Source: Xylocopa sonorina
Taxonomy: Eukaryota; Arthropoda; Insecta; Hymenoptera; Apidae
Assembly (NCBI RefSeq): GCF_050948175.1
Contig: NC_135199.1
Span: forward strand, 3,662,501 to 3,726,500
Length of the DNA stretch: 64,000 nucleotides
Direction: 5' to 3'
Position 1 is the first letter of the stretch, and each line of letters starts with the position of its first letter. The position numbers were made by a program, and so were the translations under genes. The notes under the pieces were generated by a model. The model did not search any database and had not been told where the DNA came from. It worked only from the letters and a program-made list of their open reading frames with translations. Shown here piece by piece: positions 22,397-37,100 of this stretch.

Positions 22397-23815
22397 GTTT
22401 CCTGTTATTCAGTTAAAACACTCTTTATCGTATAATGGTCCATAAAACGTGAAATGGTCGAGAAAACAACTGCTCGACTGGCTACCTATCTCTCTGTCAA
22501 TGTAAAACAGTCAATTTTTCTTCTCGTATCAATCTTCTTCTAACTTTATGTCCATGAGAGCAAACTTCTTGTCGAGACACGCAGAGTACATGTAAAATAA
22601 GAACGCGAAATGTAGATACCCCGCTCGTATCTAATATTAATCCCCGGTACACTGTCAGCCGATGTGCGTTTAATATTCTACACGATCGGTTTCTCATTCT
22701 CGCCCTCTGGCATGCTTGAAAAAGCACGCCGGTATCTCGATCCGCCTGGGCAGCTCGATTCTATTACATATGCGTTTCCTCGCAATTATTGCCCGGAGCC
22801 GCGCGTGTCGTGAATCCACGGCCAATAATAATTCAAATTAACGATGCTCGTGTTACGTTGGCCCACGGTCACGTAATTCAGCGAGCCTCTTTCTTCCGGC
22901 CGCGAGGCAACCACGCCGCGATCCACCGGCGAGGATTTAGGTCTGCCATTAATTCTGCTTTATCTCACCTTGACCCACCCTCCCTCGCCCCTTTTTAATC
23001 TTTACGAGGCTGAGCGAAGTAAGAAGTTATTACGACGCTTCCTTCCGCCGCGGCGAGGCGCGCCGTAATTGTTATGATTTTACCGGCGAAGTTGGCGCGG
23101 AGGAAGGTCTTTTATTCCTGCGTTTAAACGGTTCATGGATCTGTCTCGAAATTCTGCGGTAATATCGTATACCGAGGACATTGTTCCTCGAACGTATCGT
23201 TTCGACGAAGGAAAAATGTTGATTTTTCACTATTCGCAATTGAATTCTCTGTTATCTGTCTGGGAATTCCTGATGTTCGTCATTACTCTTTATCATGGAC
23301 GATGACACGATCCGTTTCAACGTTAGAGGAAATGGTCGAACGCCGCGGAAGCGTCGCGATTTCGTTGGATCGACGAGTCCTTGTCTCGAGTTACCTACCT
23401 TCTGCGTGGTAATTGGCACGCGGGGTGGCCCGAGGAAGCGTGCCCGGGCCGTTAAGGGAAATTCGAACACGTGTCGCGCGAACCCTTTCCTAGGGCCGAC
23501 GCGGCGGCAGGGCGCGAACGTTGCACAACGGGCCTAAGTGGGCAACGAGAAAATGGGCTGCAGTGTAAAGTTACCTCGAATCTACAGTTACGGGCATTGT
23601 TGCGGCCGTTCTGTTGCCTCTGGAGTGGCTGCTTGAATTACGGCCCTGAAGCCCCTCTGCTCGATGGAACACGGAACGGGCGTGTGTGCACACGGCTTAA
23701 TGCGTGCCCGCGATATAAACATTTAACGCGGCCCCCGCGAACGATCGATAGCTTGATCGTAATGGGTTTTGAAACGCGCCGCGATCAATAGGGCCTACCG
23801 TTGCGTAAAGGGTGT

Positions 23816-23839
23816 GAGAGAGAGAGAGAGAGAGAGAGG
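23816..23839. repeat. (GA)n microsatellite
   Basis: About twelve GA units in the large intron, flanked by GTGT and GGTGAGAG. Confidence 0.8.
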
Positions 23840-24916
23840 GTGAGAGCAATGCGTGGGAGGCAATGTGGAGATCTCTCGCGTTCGCAGCTATTTTCTGACG
23901 TTAAGACGGTGCGAATGGTCGAGCAAACTGTACACGGCTGTTCCGTTAAATATTTTCCGCGATGTAATTTTTTCCCTTTGGCCTTAATTCACTCTTGATA
24001 CAATATAGTTAATGCTAGACTTATACCGTTTCAGATCTCCCCTTTTCCAACTTTTTGCGCCCTATAATAACCGTAGCGAAATACGGCGAGCTCCATTTTC
24101 AAACTTTGCGCAAGGTTTCTTAATCCTTAGTAGCTTGCTCCGGTATGAAATGCTTATACTGCTTGCGTTATGCGAGTAGAATTACAACATTCGCGTAATA
24201 TCCGTAGCTTTTAGTACACACGGTCGTCTCTTTTTATTTTCTTCCCTTTTTTTTCACCACAACGCACGAACACACTTTTTAGTCGTCGTGCGTCGTGCTC
24301 TTAAATCGTCTAGATACTCCGAATTCCCTCATCGTATATAAATCTCTCGATCAAGACGTTCCGCGTATCCTGAAAAACAAAGCGGGGCGCTCTAAAGCTA
24401 GTCGCTGACTCACCGCTTCAGCTCAACGCTTCAGCCACCAATTCGATTCCATTCACCGAAACCATTCCTCGCGCACTTTCATCCCCGCGCGCGACGCAAC
24501 CCCATTCTGAACCGGGCGGAAAAAAAATCGTGTTACAGATTACGCTAATTACTAGGGCCGCGTGTAGCCCGTGCTCGTTATCTGTTTCGTGTTTTCGTCG
24601 GTACGTGCGCCCACTGCGGCAGATAAATCGAACGAGGATCAGCGACGCTACGCGGTTATCGCGAGTTCGTACGAGCAAAGACGGAAGTCACGTCAGACGT
24701 GGCCTCTGTTCAGTATCACCGTTGCGCGCGGGCTCGTTTCTTCTTTTTTTTTTTTCTTCTTATTCCATTCTAGAGTCAAGCTCGATAAGAGGAAACGATA
24801 GAAGTCGCTGGAAGCCGGTCCGAAACCCTGGCAACGCGCCGCGTCGTGCTTCCAGACCGAGGCCGAGGGCATCGTGGATGATTCAGCGCCAGCTGCGTGG
24901 CCAGGGGCCGTCTAAA

Positions 24917-24934
24917 CTCTCTCTCTCTCTCTTT
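24917..24934. repeat. (CT)n microsatellite
   Basis: A short CT repeat continuing into CTTTCTCTTTCTCG in the large intron. Confidence 0.75.
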
Positions 24935-27900
24935 CTCTTTCTCGTCTCCGAAATTTGTTAGTCAAAATCGGCGGGGCGGAGGTGGACACTCGCACGATCG
25001 ATCGATCCTCCTCGTGTCGCGGCTCGAGGGACACGGGGTGCTCCTTCCCGGAGTCCGTGGGTCTCTCGATCGCTTTGCCCTCGTCCGCAAATTGCTCGTC
25101 AGGATTTATAGCTCGCCGCGCCGTTTTTTCCCCTGTCGATCGTGAACGATCGCTCCGCGGAATTGGTATAATTTATGAATCGCGTTGGTACACAGCGTGC
25201 TCCTTGCCTCGGTAAATCATGCGGTGTCGCGTGATTACCCGCTATCCTCGTGTCCTCCATTTTTCTCCTCGTCCCGCGGACAATGTTGCACGAAAACCCG
25301 AGGAGTTTTACCGTGTCGTGGGCGTCTCGGTGGGATGTCGTAGAGAGAGAGAAGGAAAAAAGAGGAGGAAACTGTATTACGGGACCTGGATGAGACTGTT
25401 GATATATTAGAGTGGAAGTACACGGTGCCCTACGTGAAAGAGGCTAGCCGTGTTGTTACGTTCCATTCGGATGGCACGAAAGATCAAATAGGCTCCTGAA
25501 GGTTAATTACGCGTTCTGTTCTAGTTAGAACGGATTTCGTCTGCGTCGATTCGAGTACACCCTGAAAACGTAACCCCTCGAAACTTCAAACGTCCAGTGC
25601 GACGAGACCGTGCGGCACGGGATGCCCGCAGTTAAACCGATTTCCACGAACGCGAAACGGGGTTGGATGACGGCGCATCCAGCCGCACCGCGAGCGTCCG
25701 GAGATGGAGGGAAATATAATTTCAATCGCGAGGAGGGAACGCTGCGGGCGTATAACAGAGGGGGGTGATGTTGGCAACCAGTCGTCGTCGCGCCAGACCA
25801 TCGCTCCCCGTCGTCGTGGGGGATGAAGCATGACTCACGCGGACTCCTGCCACCCCTGTTTTTCGGCTGTCTCGTGCCGGGAAATCCACCCCAGACCAGG
25901 GTCTCGCCCTGACGGATCAACCGGGACGAAGAGAGAACGAGCATTATCATAATCCGTGTCGACATAGGCCGTTCGATGAAAAGGCACGGAGTCACCCGTT
26001 CAGGTGTTGCCCGTGCGTCATTGTTCGTCACGTCCGCGGAGAGGATCACGCTCGCGGTGATCGTGACTCGGGGTGGATGGTCACGGTCGATCGGTACGCT
26101 TTCGAAGTTAACGCGACGGCTCTAATTCTTGTTTACGGAGACGAGAACGGAATCAGGGGGTGGGGCATGGGCTGATTCATCGCGTGGTCTGACGAAATTG
26201 TAGCCTGTTTCCTTTGATCGGCCCTCATGAGAAACTGGGATTCATGGAATGGGTCGATGTTAAGTACCTAGCGAGGGGTGAATTCGTTTATTAGATTCTC
26301 GTTAGCGTGGACGTATGATCGGGTGGGTGTTGCTCGTTTCCGTTTTCTCGCGAATGTTATTAAAGCATTGTTGTATTTTCATTCGCAGCGAGATAGTTAG
26401 GTTCCTAGATGATAGGAAGGAATTTTGACCAAATGCTTCTGATAATAGTCCCACCATCCATTTCTACGCGATTCCTAAAAGGGTCATCGGTACATCGGAA
26501 GACTTTCCTTTGTCAGTGCGATCCAAATGAGTTCACACCGTAGAATTTCACACGAGTGCCCAGTAAGAAGTTCCGACTCGCATTAGCATACTGAAGCAAT
26601 ATCTCAAAGCACTCTCGTCCACGTCGTTCGCGACAAAAACCCTGTAATTCGTTCGTTTTTATCGTCCAGCTGGATTTCGAATCGCTGAATTAGATATAAG
26701 GGTCGCCGGTGGACGGGAAAAAAGAACGTTTCCGTTCACACAGAACTAAGGAGGCCGCGACGGTGTCATCATCGCGTTTGCTTAACGAATTAATCCCATT
26801 ATTTTCGTTCGTGTTTGCCCTCGATGGGACGGGCGGAGGGGAGCGGTTGTACGGTGAAACGGCATCTGGAAAAGCTCGCATCTGCCGCGCAACACCGAGA
26901 GGCGAGTCTCGATGTCGAAACGAGATTACGAGCCTTTCGAAGGCGGAGGGATACGGTGGATTTATGCGCTTCCTTGGGCGCGCTCGAGCCGATACGTACG
27001 CCTTCGGATGATCATTATTGCAAAAAGACGGGGAGGGGTGGTGGCTCGATTCGCGCTCGTCCACCCTCGAGAGACCACGAGCGGAGGTTATCCTTTATCA
27101 TTCTCGATTCAATCGATCGCCACGGTGAAATTACTGCCCGGTTTTGGCGGCCAGCTGGAAATCGGGGAATCGTTCTCCTCTTATCTTGATTCCACCCTGT
27201 TCAATTAGCACGAGCTTCCTGAAAGCTCGTAATATACGTGCTTGTTTAACGCTCCTTCTTTTATTACGTCCCGGTGTTTCAGTTTCTCATTCGTCTTGTT
27301 CGCGGATCGATTCATTTAATTCGGTCGCTCGCTCGAGTTTTTTCATTTTTCAGATCAATTACTTGTTTATGAATACGTAGCATCGGCGTACGCGCAACCC
27401 ACGTCCGTTCAACGAGAGTTTGCAATTCAAATTATACAAATACGAGTATAAAATATTCACCATTTTATCCCTCCCGATGTCGGACACACACCCATAGTTT
27501 CCCCGATATATCGGTGCCCGTATTCCGATTTTCGCCCCAGAAGCTCTCGCATTTGAAATTCATACGAGCGCATCCCGCGTATCGAGACGGACGTAACGCG
27601 ACGAACAGTCGGCCGTGTTGGCTCGAAGCGATTTGCCAAACTCGAGCCGACGCGATATCGATTCGCCAGGCGGATGGACGGACGTTTTTGCGAGGCCCGG
27701 CTAGGGGATTCTGCGACTGGTCGGCTGGACGGTCGCAAAAAACACCGCGCGGAAGGACAGAGAAAGAGGGAAGGATCTCGGCGTGGGCGAACAGTTATTA
27801 TTGCTTGGCGCCAGACTGGAGGGGTCCCCATGCTAAGAACGTGTTCCAACTTCGCTATGCTCTCTCGCTTGCAGAAAGAATCGCAGGCGAAAGCGATGGA

Positions 27901-30900
27901 ATCATCGACAGCCTCGGGGATACCGTGCACTTTCGACCCCCTCGTCGCTGTTGCCGATCACACACGTTTGATACCGCGCGTCTATTGTTCGCTCGGAACC
28001 ATTCTGATTGCCTGGCGAAACTTTCCGAGACCGCTCGTTTATTTACGAACGAAAAAATCTCCGATTGTTCGCAGATACGTACCTGCGTCTCGTGATCGCA
28101 GCTGATAACGTAAAATTGGGTAACTGGGCGAACGGATGACGATTCAGTCGCAGAAGGGGTTCAGTGATATCTTTTTGGAACCTCTCCACGGGTCGATTAT
28201 TCAGATTTCTATACGGTTAAATTGGAACGATCCTCGCGATGGTCCTCGTAAATTTACCGAGGAATAGTCACCGTCGGTGTACCTATGGAATTCTTTGGGT
28301 GGACTGGTTTGCTGGAGCTTTACCTGAACCTGATTAGGTCCTCTCTGGAACGTAATTTATCACAAAGCAGAGGGTCCTCCTCTTAGTCCCGACCGTGATG
28401 TCCGACAAACCTTAAACGATCGCTACATTTCGACAAAAGCAACCGGGTATATTCTTCGACCAATTAAATATCTTTCAATGTTCGACATTTTTCTCCCTTT
28501 TCCCCTGTCCGAGGAAAGAAAGGACGGTCGATCCGATTGGATAAACGTTTTCTTTATTGGAAATTCCACGTTCTTGGGATCGTGTTAAGCGAAGCTGTCC
28601 TTTTTCTTGGTATCTATGATTTCTCTCGAATCGAATTCTTCGAATATTCTTCTCGTGTTACTGTGACTTTGATATTTTCAGAAGCCTCTCGGATAATGTA
28701 CACGCGAAAGATGTTTAAAGCTTTCGATAAACTATTATCGAGCACTTGAATTATCAATTTAAAGACACGCTTCGTTTAAATATTTAAATCTTTCCACCGA
28801 TTAAAACTATCTCTTCTATCAAGCAATCCTCCATATACAGAGAGACAGCATAAACTCCCATAAAATCTCTTCAGTCGCATCGCCAAGTTAACCCCGTCAT
28901 TTGTAGACTCGAGCTTCCATTGAACGATCGTCGGTTGAAAATTAACCGGAACAATGCCATTCGGCTCGTCGTCGTTCCACAGAAGCCAATGGCTAGACTC
29001 GTTACGGATTCAATTACCGCGGGCCCATCACGGGAGGTTCGCGGAGGTACCCTCCTGGATTCCATGGCTGGCGCGCGCGATACTTCCCCGCGCGGACTTG
29101 CCCCAGTGATAACGTCGTACGCTCGTAAACCGAGTTGGCTCGCGATCTTCAGTAAATTCCGACCGACGCCGCGTTAGAATCCGCATCTAACGAGGCTCGC
29201 CGCGGAGGGCTGAACAATCGCGGAACATCCTCCGGCAGATAACCCCGACCGCGAGGGTATCGGCTTTCTTATTGTCGTCCAGCGTGCAAAGGGAACGTAA
29301 CGCGAGACATAGCCGCGGTAAAACGTCGCGGACACGTTACGATGCCCGTTTCTACGCTCATTCTTCCCTGGATATAACGGTTTTACGAACGGATGTAAGA
29401 CGCACGGTTTTGTCTTAACGCGCGTGTACGCGATGTCTGAAGAAATCGGAGAGGAGTTGGATGAACCCTTCACGCGGAATCGTCTGCTTGGTAATCGAGT
29501 CGAGGCGCGAATCGTAGTAATGGACGTTCACTTTTAAGACACGCGTTGCTCTCTGTTTAACCCGCTTACTGCCAGACAAGTTTAGACCGTTTTGCCGTGG
29601 ACGCAAAGGTTTTAGGTTAAATTTATACTTATTCCGTGGCAAAGTAAATTTCCAGAAATTCATAATTTGATGCAAGTTGACCGTCAGTTTGAATATTTTC
29701 ATTTTGCCTGGTACGTCGAAGAACGTGTTCCCATCTTGCCGAGAGGTTCCTCGAACCGTCCACCCAAGCTCCGTCGTCTTCGTACCTTGAAGAACGATGC
29801 GAAAGGGGTCGGGCTGGTTGTTCAGCGACACCACATGTGTCTCTAATAGGCTCGCGGACAGACTGGTAGCGCTTATCTTCACCGCAGTCCTCTCTGCTCT
29901 TTTGTGCGACTCCACTCTCCTCGACGAAGCGCGGCAACCCTCTCGTTGAGTGATGGACGCGTTTACTTACTCCCTATCGTTCGCCGCGACCCCCCTCTGA
30001 ACACCTTATTGCGCATAATGGCACAGGTATTCGATGGGTTCTCCTTCAATTCGAGACTCCATGCTCTCAGTTTCTTCGTGTCATCTCAATCCACGTAGAA
30101 TTACTTTCGACATTTTCCACCAACAATCGCTCAACACCTTGCGTAGTATGCAAAACCACCCCGTGGAGTACCATCGTCACAATTCCGCGTCCCACTCGAC
30201 GCAGCTTCAGCCGCGTTGAAACGGGCAGGTTTAAACAGTTCATACAGCTCCTCCGCGCAGAGGGGAACGACTCGGAACGGTGTCGATTCCTCGATTTCTC
30301 GTCGACTCCCTCGAGAGGATCGAGAACCGAGTCGAATCTTGCCCGGATCCCAACAAAGGGACGGATTTCTCAGGGCATCGTGGCACGGGTTCCGCGGTAC
30401 GGAACGAGGAGGCGAAGATGCGATGAAGAGACAATGCCAGGATTACAGACTCGTCGCGTCAAGGCCCATCGTCGGTTTCTACCCGTGGCACGGTTGGTTC
30501 GGCTCTCCCGGGCTCGCGAAAGGGTGGCTTTTCACACGGAAATGCCAGCACGACACTCCGGGTCCCCCGGATTAATCGAGCGGAACGAGAAACGTGAACG
30601 TTCGACGAGCGCGCGCGGCCCCGCGACCCGCGATCGTTTCTCATTGTTCCCTGCCAGCGGTGCCGCTGTGATTTTCAGCCGAGCGATTCCCTGGCGTGCT
30701 CCTGATTAAACCCGCGATTGCGAAACCGGGGAACCTGTTACCGTTTCGCGATCGGAACGATCGGCTGTCGATTGCTTTTTCAGCCGGTGGATAGAAATCT
30801 TTCGACAGAGGAGATTGACCTTTTCGATGCTCGACGTTTCAGAACGGGCTGGTACACGCCCTTTCAAAACTATCGGAACGCTCGTTCTTGAACAGTTGGC

Positions 30901-31872
30901 CTACGTATCGCGATCGATATATTTTTTAATACAAACTGACAAACGAATACCAAGAGAAGACGAAGGTACTCGGTAAGAAGTTTGTTGTTTTTCGAACGTT
31001 GTATTTCTTAAAAGCCTGGTGGTAATGGTTTCGAGTCGAGATACGGAACCATTATACGTTTCGAACTCCCGAAAACGTAGAAAGCCAGGGACACGATTCT
31101 TTACCTCTAACAATGAGATACAGATATCTTTTGGCACGGCGGGGGATGCGAGAATGGCTGGAAAGTCGTAAATTTTGGTTTAATATGTTTTATGGGTTGT
31201 ACTGGTGCTGGGTATCCGGTGGCTAGGGAATATCAGAGCTATAAAGTGAATTGTCTAGTTGAATTATGTGCCGCGATATTGGTGTTGCGTTCGTGGACTT
31301 TTCATTTAAACCGTTTTCATTAATTTTCGCCGGTTGTTGATAATTAACGCGATGAGTAAACTATTGCGCATAACGCCTTTATCGTTTCGTGACTCATGTC
31401 GATGACGACTGTCGTTCGTTGCTCGTGCTAAAGTATTTTTTCCCGATTTCCGACGATTCTACGTTTATTTAGTAAATAAACGAACGGAATAAAAACGTTA
31501 TCGATAAACGAGCGAAAAGCATTTTGCAATCAAACAATTATCTAAAGTAGAAATAACGGATTCGTACAAAAATTGTGTCCAAAGATCCGAAGGACTGTTC
31601 TAAAATGGAAAAATAATTTTAAGTACGAAGAGGCATTACGAAATGTATCAATTAAAGAAGAAAAATCCGCGATGCGTATCGAAACACGATATATCGTAAG
31701 AAGTGAACGCGCGGTCACAGTAAACGCAAGTTGGCACGCGAAAGCTCGACAAGTCCCTCGACGAGGAGCTTTACGTGACCAAGCACGCTCGCCACGATTG
31801 CTTGACCGTGACCGCGCGTAACCTCAGCTGCTTTCAGTTTCTTCGTCGTTATTTTCTTCCTCCATGAGCGTG

Positions 31873-31916
31873 AAACTTTTTGACGCAAAACTTTTCGACG
31901 TAAAACTTTTCGACGG
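31873..31916. repeat. Three tandem copies of a 15-bp unit
   Basis: The units AAACTTTTTGACGC, AAAACTTTTCGACGT and AAAACTTTTCGACGG lie head to tail. The first copy has one changed base and lacks one A. It is a small local tandem duplication. Confidence 0.7.
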
Positions 31917-34900
31917 AACCAGCAATCTTTGATGGTCCGAGACGCGTTGGTCAGAAGGAACGTTCTAGGTGCTCGTTGGAAAACCGAGGATTCCGCTGCC
32001 CCTTTGATGTCGGCCAAGCCTCGATCTTTGAAGAAGGTATCACTACCGATACTCCCATCTGGACGCTACGAGGGTCTGGTAACGGGACTCGAAAACGAAG
32101 TTTCGACCAGAGGAGCTCATTACCATCAGGATTATCTTGATCTAGCGTCGAGACGACTGTTCGAAGAACTTTACGCTACGATTAAGCTATGGAATATCCT
32201 CACCTTTTTTCACCTCCATCCAGTCACGAATCTGGCTGGAGCGTGGCTTTTAAGCGCCTTTAAATTGTTTCGTTATAGCTTCTCACGGTCTTAACTCTTT
32301 TTTTTTATTCGAGGGTTGCGCGTAAACCACTGTGGTCAAGGTGGTTAAGAGCAAAGTCGCTTTTCGACTGGAATGTCCGAAGGTAGGAATCTGAAATAGT
32401 TTCAGAGGTCGTTTTTCTCGAGGAGATCTTGGTGGTTAGATAGACACGAGTGCCGGTCGGAATGGGTGTGATTCAGTCGCTTTCGCTTTCAATTCCGCTC
32501 GCGCGAAAACGACCGCGAGTGGGACACGTTCGTCGTATCGCGTTATTCAACAGCGATGAGTAAGTAGTTGCGATCTCGTTCGACGTCGATTAGACCAGAA
32601 TGTTCATTATCGAAAGCTTCGTATCGTTCCGAGTGTATAAAAAGTTGAGTTTCAATGGAGCGTCAAACTCTCGAATAGTCGATACACAACGTATAATCGA
32701 ACCGTGAATTGATTTACGGCTCGCTTCGAAGTAAGTCGAACCAGCGAGTTCACGCAACTTTGGTACTTAATCTGTTGGCGCTGGTGGGAATTCGGAGACC
32801 CTTCGAGTGCACTTATTTTTATCGTTGCCGTCCGAAATCGTGAGCAGTCGCTTTTATTTTCGACGCCGAGACAGTTTCATTGACATACACGGCGCCCCAT
32901 TTCTTTCGCCTTTCGAGGGTGAACCGTACTCCCTTTATGGAGTGATTACTCCCGCTTTGAGATGAAGTCGAGGTTTTCGGATGGCTTGTCACAAGCTCTG
33001 ACTTGTTCAATTTCTTCCTGCTCCTCTCCCGTTCCTTTCTTTATACCTCTCTGCCACTTTGGAGATATAATTGGAATGGCTCTCGTTCCTTTTATTAATT
33101 TCAACTTTATTTAGTTATATCCGCGAGTGGAGAAATTTCATTGCGATTTATTTAAAGATCGAAATATGTTTTTCTCTCAAGAAATGCTGGAAGCGTTCTA
33201 GAACGTTTTATATTCTTGAGAACATTCTTGGCTTAATCTCCGAGTTTCCACACGCGTTTGAACTTCCTCTTCACGTGCCATTAGAACATTCCAATGGGAA
33301 TTCGTAATCGCATTCCGATATGAACAAACAATCTAGGTTGGAGCCACGTTTCTCGATATCTAATATTGGCATGTATAATTGGGTTCGTTCGAAGCAACCG
33401 TACAACAATTCCAGTATACTCCGTCCATTATAAAAATCGCTAACAAAAATTCCAATCTGTCCAACTCTGATCGTTTTCTTAATATCTTACGAGTGAAACT
33501 CGCTTTAGACATTTTCCAGAAATAGATCAAATCTATGTCAACTACTCGCAATCCACGAAAATTCTAGCGCCACATTTCTACTCGATTTTTTCGAACGCTA
33601 CAGCTTTTCTCAAGCACTTTTAGTCGGTGGAATGCATTCCGCAAACTCGACAAACGACTCGGATCTATTTTATACACGAATCCTTACGTCTCTCGAACTC
33701 TTTTCGAACTTCAGGCAGATGCACTTTTCGATCGAAAGTTACTGTCAGTGGATGATCAATCGAGTCCACGGTATACCTCGAAATCGCCGCGTCCCTCCTG
33801 TTTCTATTTACAGGTAAACCGAGCGATGTAACCCCGCGCGATCGTTGCCCGAGGTAGACAGAGGAGGAACTCGATTCGGGGTCGTCCGCATTAGAACTAT
33901 TCGTGCTTAGATCGCGAAGGTTGCGAGGAGAATGCAATCCGCAGATGTCGAGCAGCTGCCGCGGCAAATTGCCTTCGTGTCTCGCATTTAATCCCGCATC
34001 GGTAGCTTCTCTAGGCGGCGGTGACGGCGAACCGGGACGCGGCGCAGCTGGCAACGGACTTTCGAATTCGACAATGCTCCTAACTGTGCGCCACGGAATA
34101 TCTCCTGGTTGACGTCGAACGCCGGGGTGCCGGGCTTCCGGTCTGTCGACCTTCGTCCCGTTTTACGACACGGTCCACGCTCGATACGCTTTTCCTTTTA
34201 GGAGCGAACAGTGAAAGGGTTTCCAGTTATTTTTGGAACCTCCAAAGCCACCGATGGAATACGTAAGTAAGCGTGCCGGGACGAAAATAGACGGTCCCGT
34301 TCGGTTTGACAATGCCACCGATTGATTGGCTAAATTGGTGCATCGAGGTTCAACGTTTCCCGATGTCGAAGGTTGTATGTACGATATTTTTCACTTCTAA
34401 CATCGTCGATTCATTTTTCTGCTACGATATTTCGAGATTAACCAAGGGTAGCTTAACGCTACGGGAGCCAGGTAGCATGGAGAGGGTGCGCGAGGGAACT
34501 TTGGAATTCCGGCTCGTTACACGAAACACGTTTCGGTCCGCCTCTGACGACGGAGTTCGTTTCGCTCTCGACTTCTCTTCGTCGGGTAACTCCGCTTAAT
34601 CGCTCGCACCCTCCACGCGATTTTATCGGGCGATATTTTATCGAGGGTAGAAGTCGGGCTAACGACGGACCAGGGAAAAAGTTTCGTAATCGTTTCGAGA
34701 ATTTTGTTCGCCGTCGAGGATTTTCGTCGAAGGCGAGGGGGACAGATCGAAAATCAAGCAACGGTCGAGGGTAATTATTACGGGGAAAGAAAAGGAGAAA
34801 GGTACCGCGAGAGAGGCGAGACATGGGTGGATCGTCAGGTATCGTGACTCTCGGTGGTTTTATTTTAAGATTCCTTCGTGCCGCCGCTTGTATAATGCGG

Positions 34901-37071
34901 CACGATGTTGCGTTCGGTTGCGTTAGGTCCGTGCCGCCATTGTCCAGCGGATTGCCTCGTAAAATCTAATACTTTGTATTCGGATTAAACGGGTTTAGGG
35001 GCTCGTAACAAAAGCGACAACCCCCGGGGCGCGGCAGAAATCATTTCGTTCCGTGGCGAGTCAAAGGGAGGCCCCGAAGCGAGATGGTGTCTGATTACGT
35101 TCGTTTTTATTCGACAAATGATGCTAGTCTCGGAACTCTTTTTTCGTTTTATATTAGATTCCTTACGATACGAGTGCATGGTAATTTGTCATTGTAACAT
35201 TAAGATAGCAATTGAGACAAAATTGTTGATGGATACATACCGTGACGATTACGATATTCCGTTTCACGTGTTATCTAGTCTCGCTCGAGACTTGAATTCT
35301 TTCCTGGTTGAGACTTTCACGGAAGAGGAGAGCCGTTGTACAGAAATAGATTCTTGTATCTAAAAATAGAGGCTTTCAAGCGAGGTAGCGATTATTGACC
35401 TGTTCGAGATAGTGACACAAGGTACCCGAATGTGCCGCCCAGATGTTACAGCTGATGTATGTTATTGGCGTTGCACGAACTGTAATCATTGCGATGAATC
35501 GCAACCGTGGAATATCAGTGGCGATTTCTGGAGAGCTTGAAACGTGGGAATAGAATTGGACGGTTCGGTAGTTCGAGGTAAGAAAAGGATTCGACGGTAG
35601 AAGCAGCCGAAAATGGCTTCCAATCAAAAAATTACCGTCTGCTTCGCTTCGAGGTGGGCAAAAACCGCAAAGGGTTGCCAGTTTATCGAGTCACGGCGAT
35701 CTTCTTTCCGCAGCTGAGCCTTCTCCGGAAGCGCGATGGCGGAACGAATCGGTGGGGTTGCACCGTGTCGATCGCGAGACAAGCCCAACGATACACAGGC
35801 CCCGTCCGCAAGGTTAACAGCCGTTTCCGGAAAGTTGGTAAATTGTATGCGCGCCAGCGTGGCGCGTGCCTCCGCATAAATTGCTGGTGCACGCAACCCT
35901 TTTTCGCGCCCCTCTCCCAACCTACGGCCGGTTGTTCCCCTGCGTGCACTCGACGCCTAAAATAAATTCGAACCGCTGCCCAGGGCCAGATAATAAGCCT
36001 TATCGCCGTCGCGTAGCTGCATCGAGATTAATCGCGAATTTAAATGCGCTCGCAGGGCTGATACGAGGGGTAGATTCGTGCGACCCCGTCGTTTCGCCTG
36101 GCCCTGATCAGCCCTCGGAATTATCGTCGAACGGAGTCAAGAGATAACTGGCTAATTGAATATCTCGCCGCGGTAATCGATTGCTTTCTTCGAGCGACGA
36201 TTTTGGTGGGTTAGGGTGTTGGTACAGTGACACGGTTTCTGTAATGCAACGTCTAGTTTATTATAGTTACGTAGAGTCGGATGATGTATGGCCATCGAAA
36301 TTTATTCTGGTCTTTTTCGGTTTTAATAGACTCATTTCGTTCGTTAAGGAACGATGGTTCGCCACGAAGGATATATCGCGCGAGCAACAAGTTTCACGAG
36401 TTTTCTCGCTAGGTGGTCCAATAACGAGACACAGGTTCAAGGAGAAGAATGTTAAGTGCCTGGTTCTATTTAGTCTAAGGCGCCTTTAATCCGCCGCGAG
36501 CACGTAGTTTTAAATAACGTCGGGGAATTTATTTGGTTGCACGGGAAAACGTGCACGCGTTTGTGTATACGCACCGAACGGGAAAACGTAATTGAGAAAA
36601 AAAGCACAGTCTGAACTCGCGGCCAAGGGAACCGATTAAACGCTGAAACTACTTTAAAAATCCCAACTCCGTGTTAATCTTTATCGCCACTGACACGATT
36701 TTAACAGCAACAACGTTTCGTCATTGTTATCAAGCCTGCTTTCATAACGGTCGAAGATTACGGGCAAGTGGTTAACCTTACGCGCACGATAATTCCATTG
36801 AGGGGCCGAAACAAATTCCAATCAGGCCCCGGCTATTATTACTCCGACAATCGAATCTGCATACAAGGCGCGCACGTAACCTTACCGTAATAAACTAACC
36901 CTCGCGCGTTATTTTATTTCCAAACGCCCCCCTTCGGTATAGTAAAAGCACGCAATTAAAGCGCTATTGTACGCCCATCGCGTCGAAAACCGAAATATCA
37001 TCCCCCGCGGGCACGAAAAATATTGACACGGCCGGAGTGGTCGCCCGTATTGAAACAACGCGCTGCCAAGA

Positions 37072-37100
37072 GGGAAGAAGACGGAGAAGAAGAAGAAGAA
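37072..37100. repeat. (GAA)n-rich repeat
   Basis: A short GAA triplet run inside a purine-rich stretch in the large intron. Confidence 0.65.

Larger units (their letters stand above)
21693..33600 (+). other. Large intron after exon 1B, first part
   Basis: This stretch begins with the GTACGT donor. It contains no supported gene. Visible items are a 37-base hairpin at 22360-22396, a (GA)n run at 23816-23839, a (CT)n run at 24917-24934 and a threefold 15-bp tandem repeat at 31873-31916. Two long minus-strand frames near 29.4-29.9 kb read well but overlap each other and match nothing known. Confidence 0.5.
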
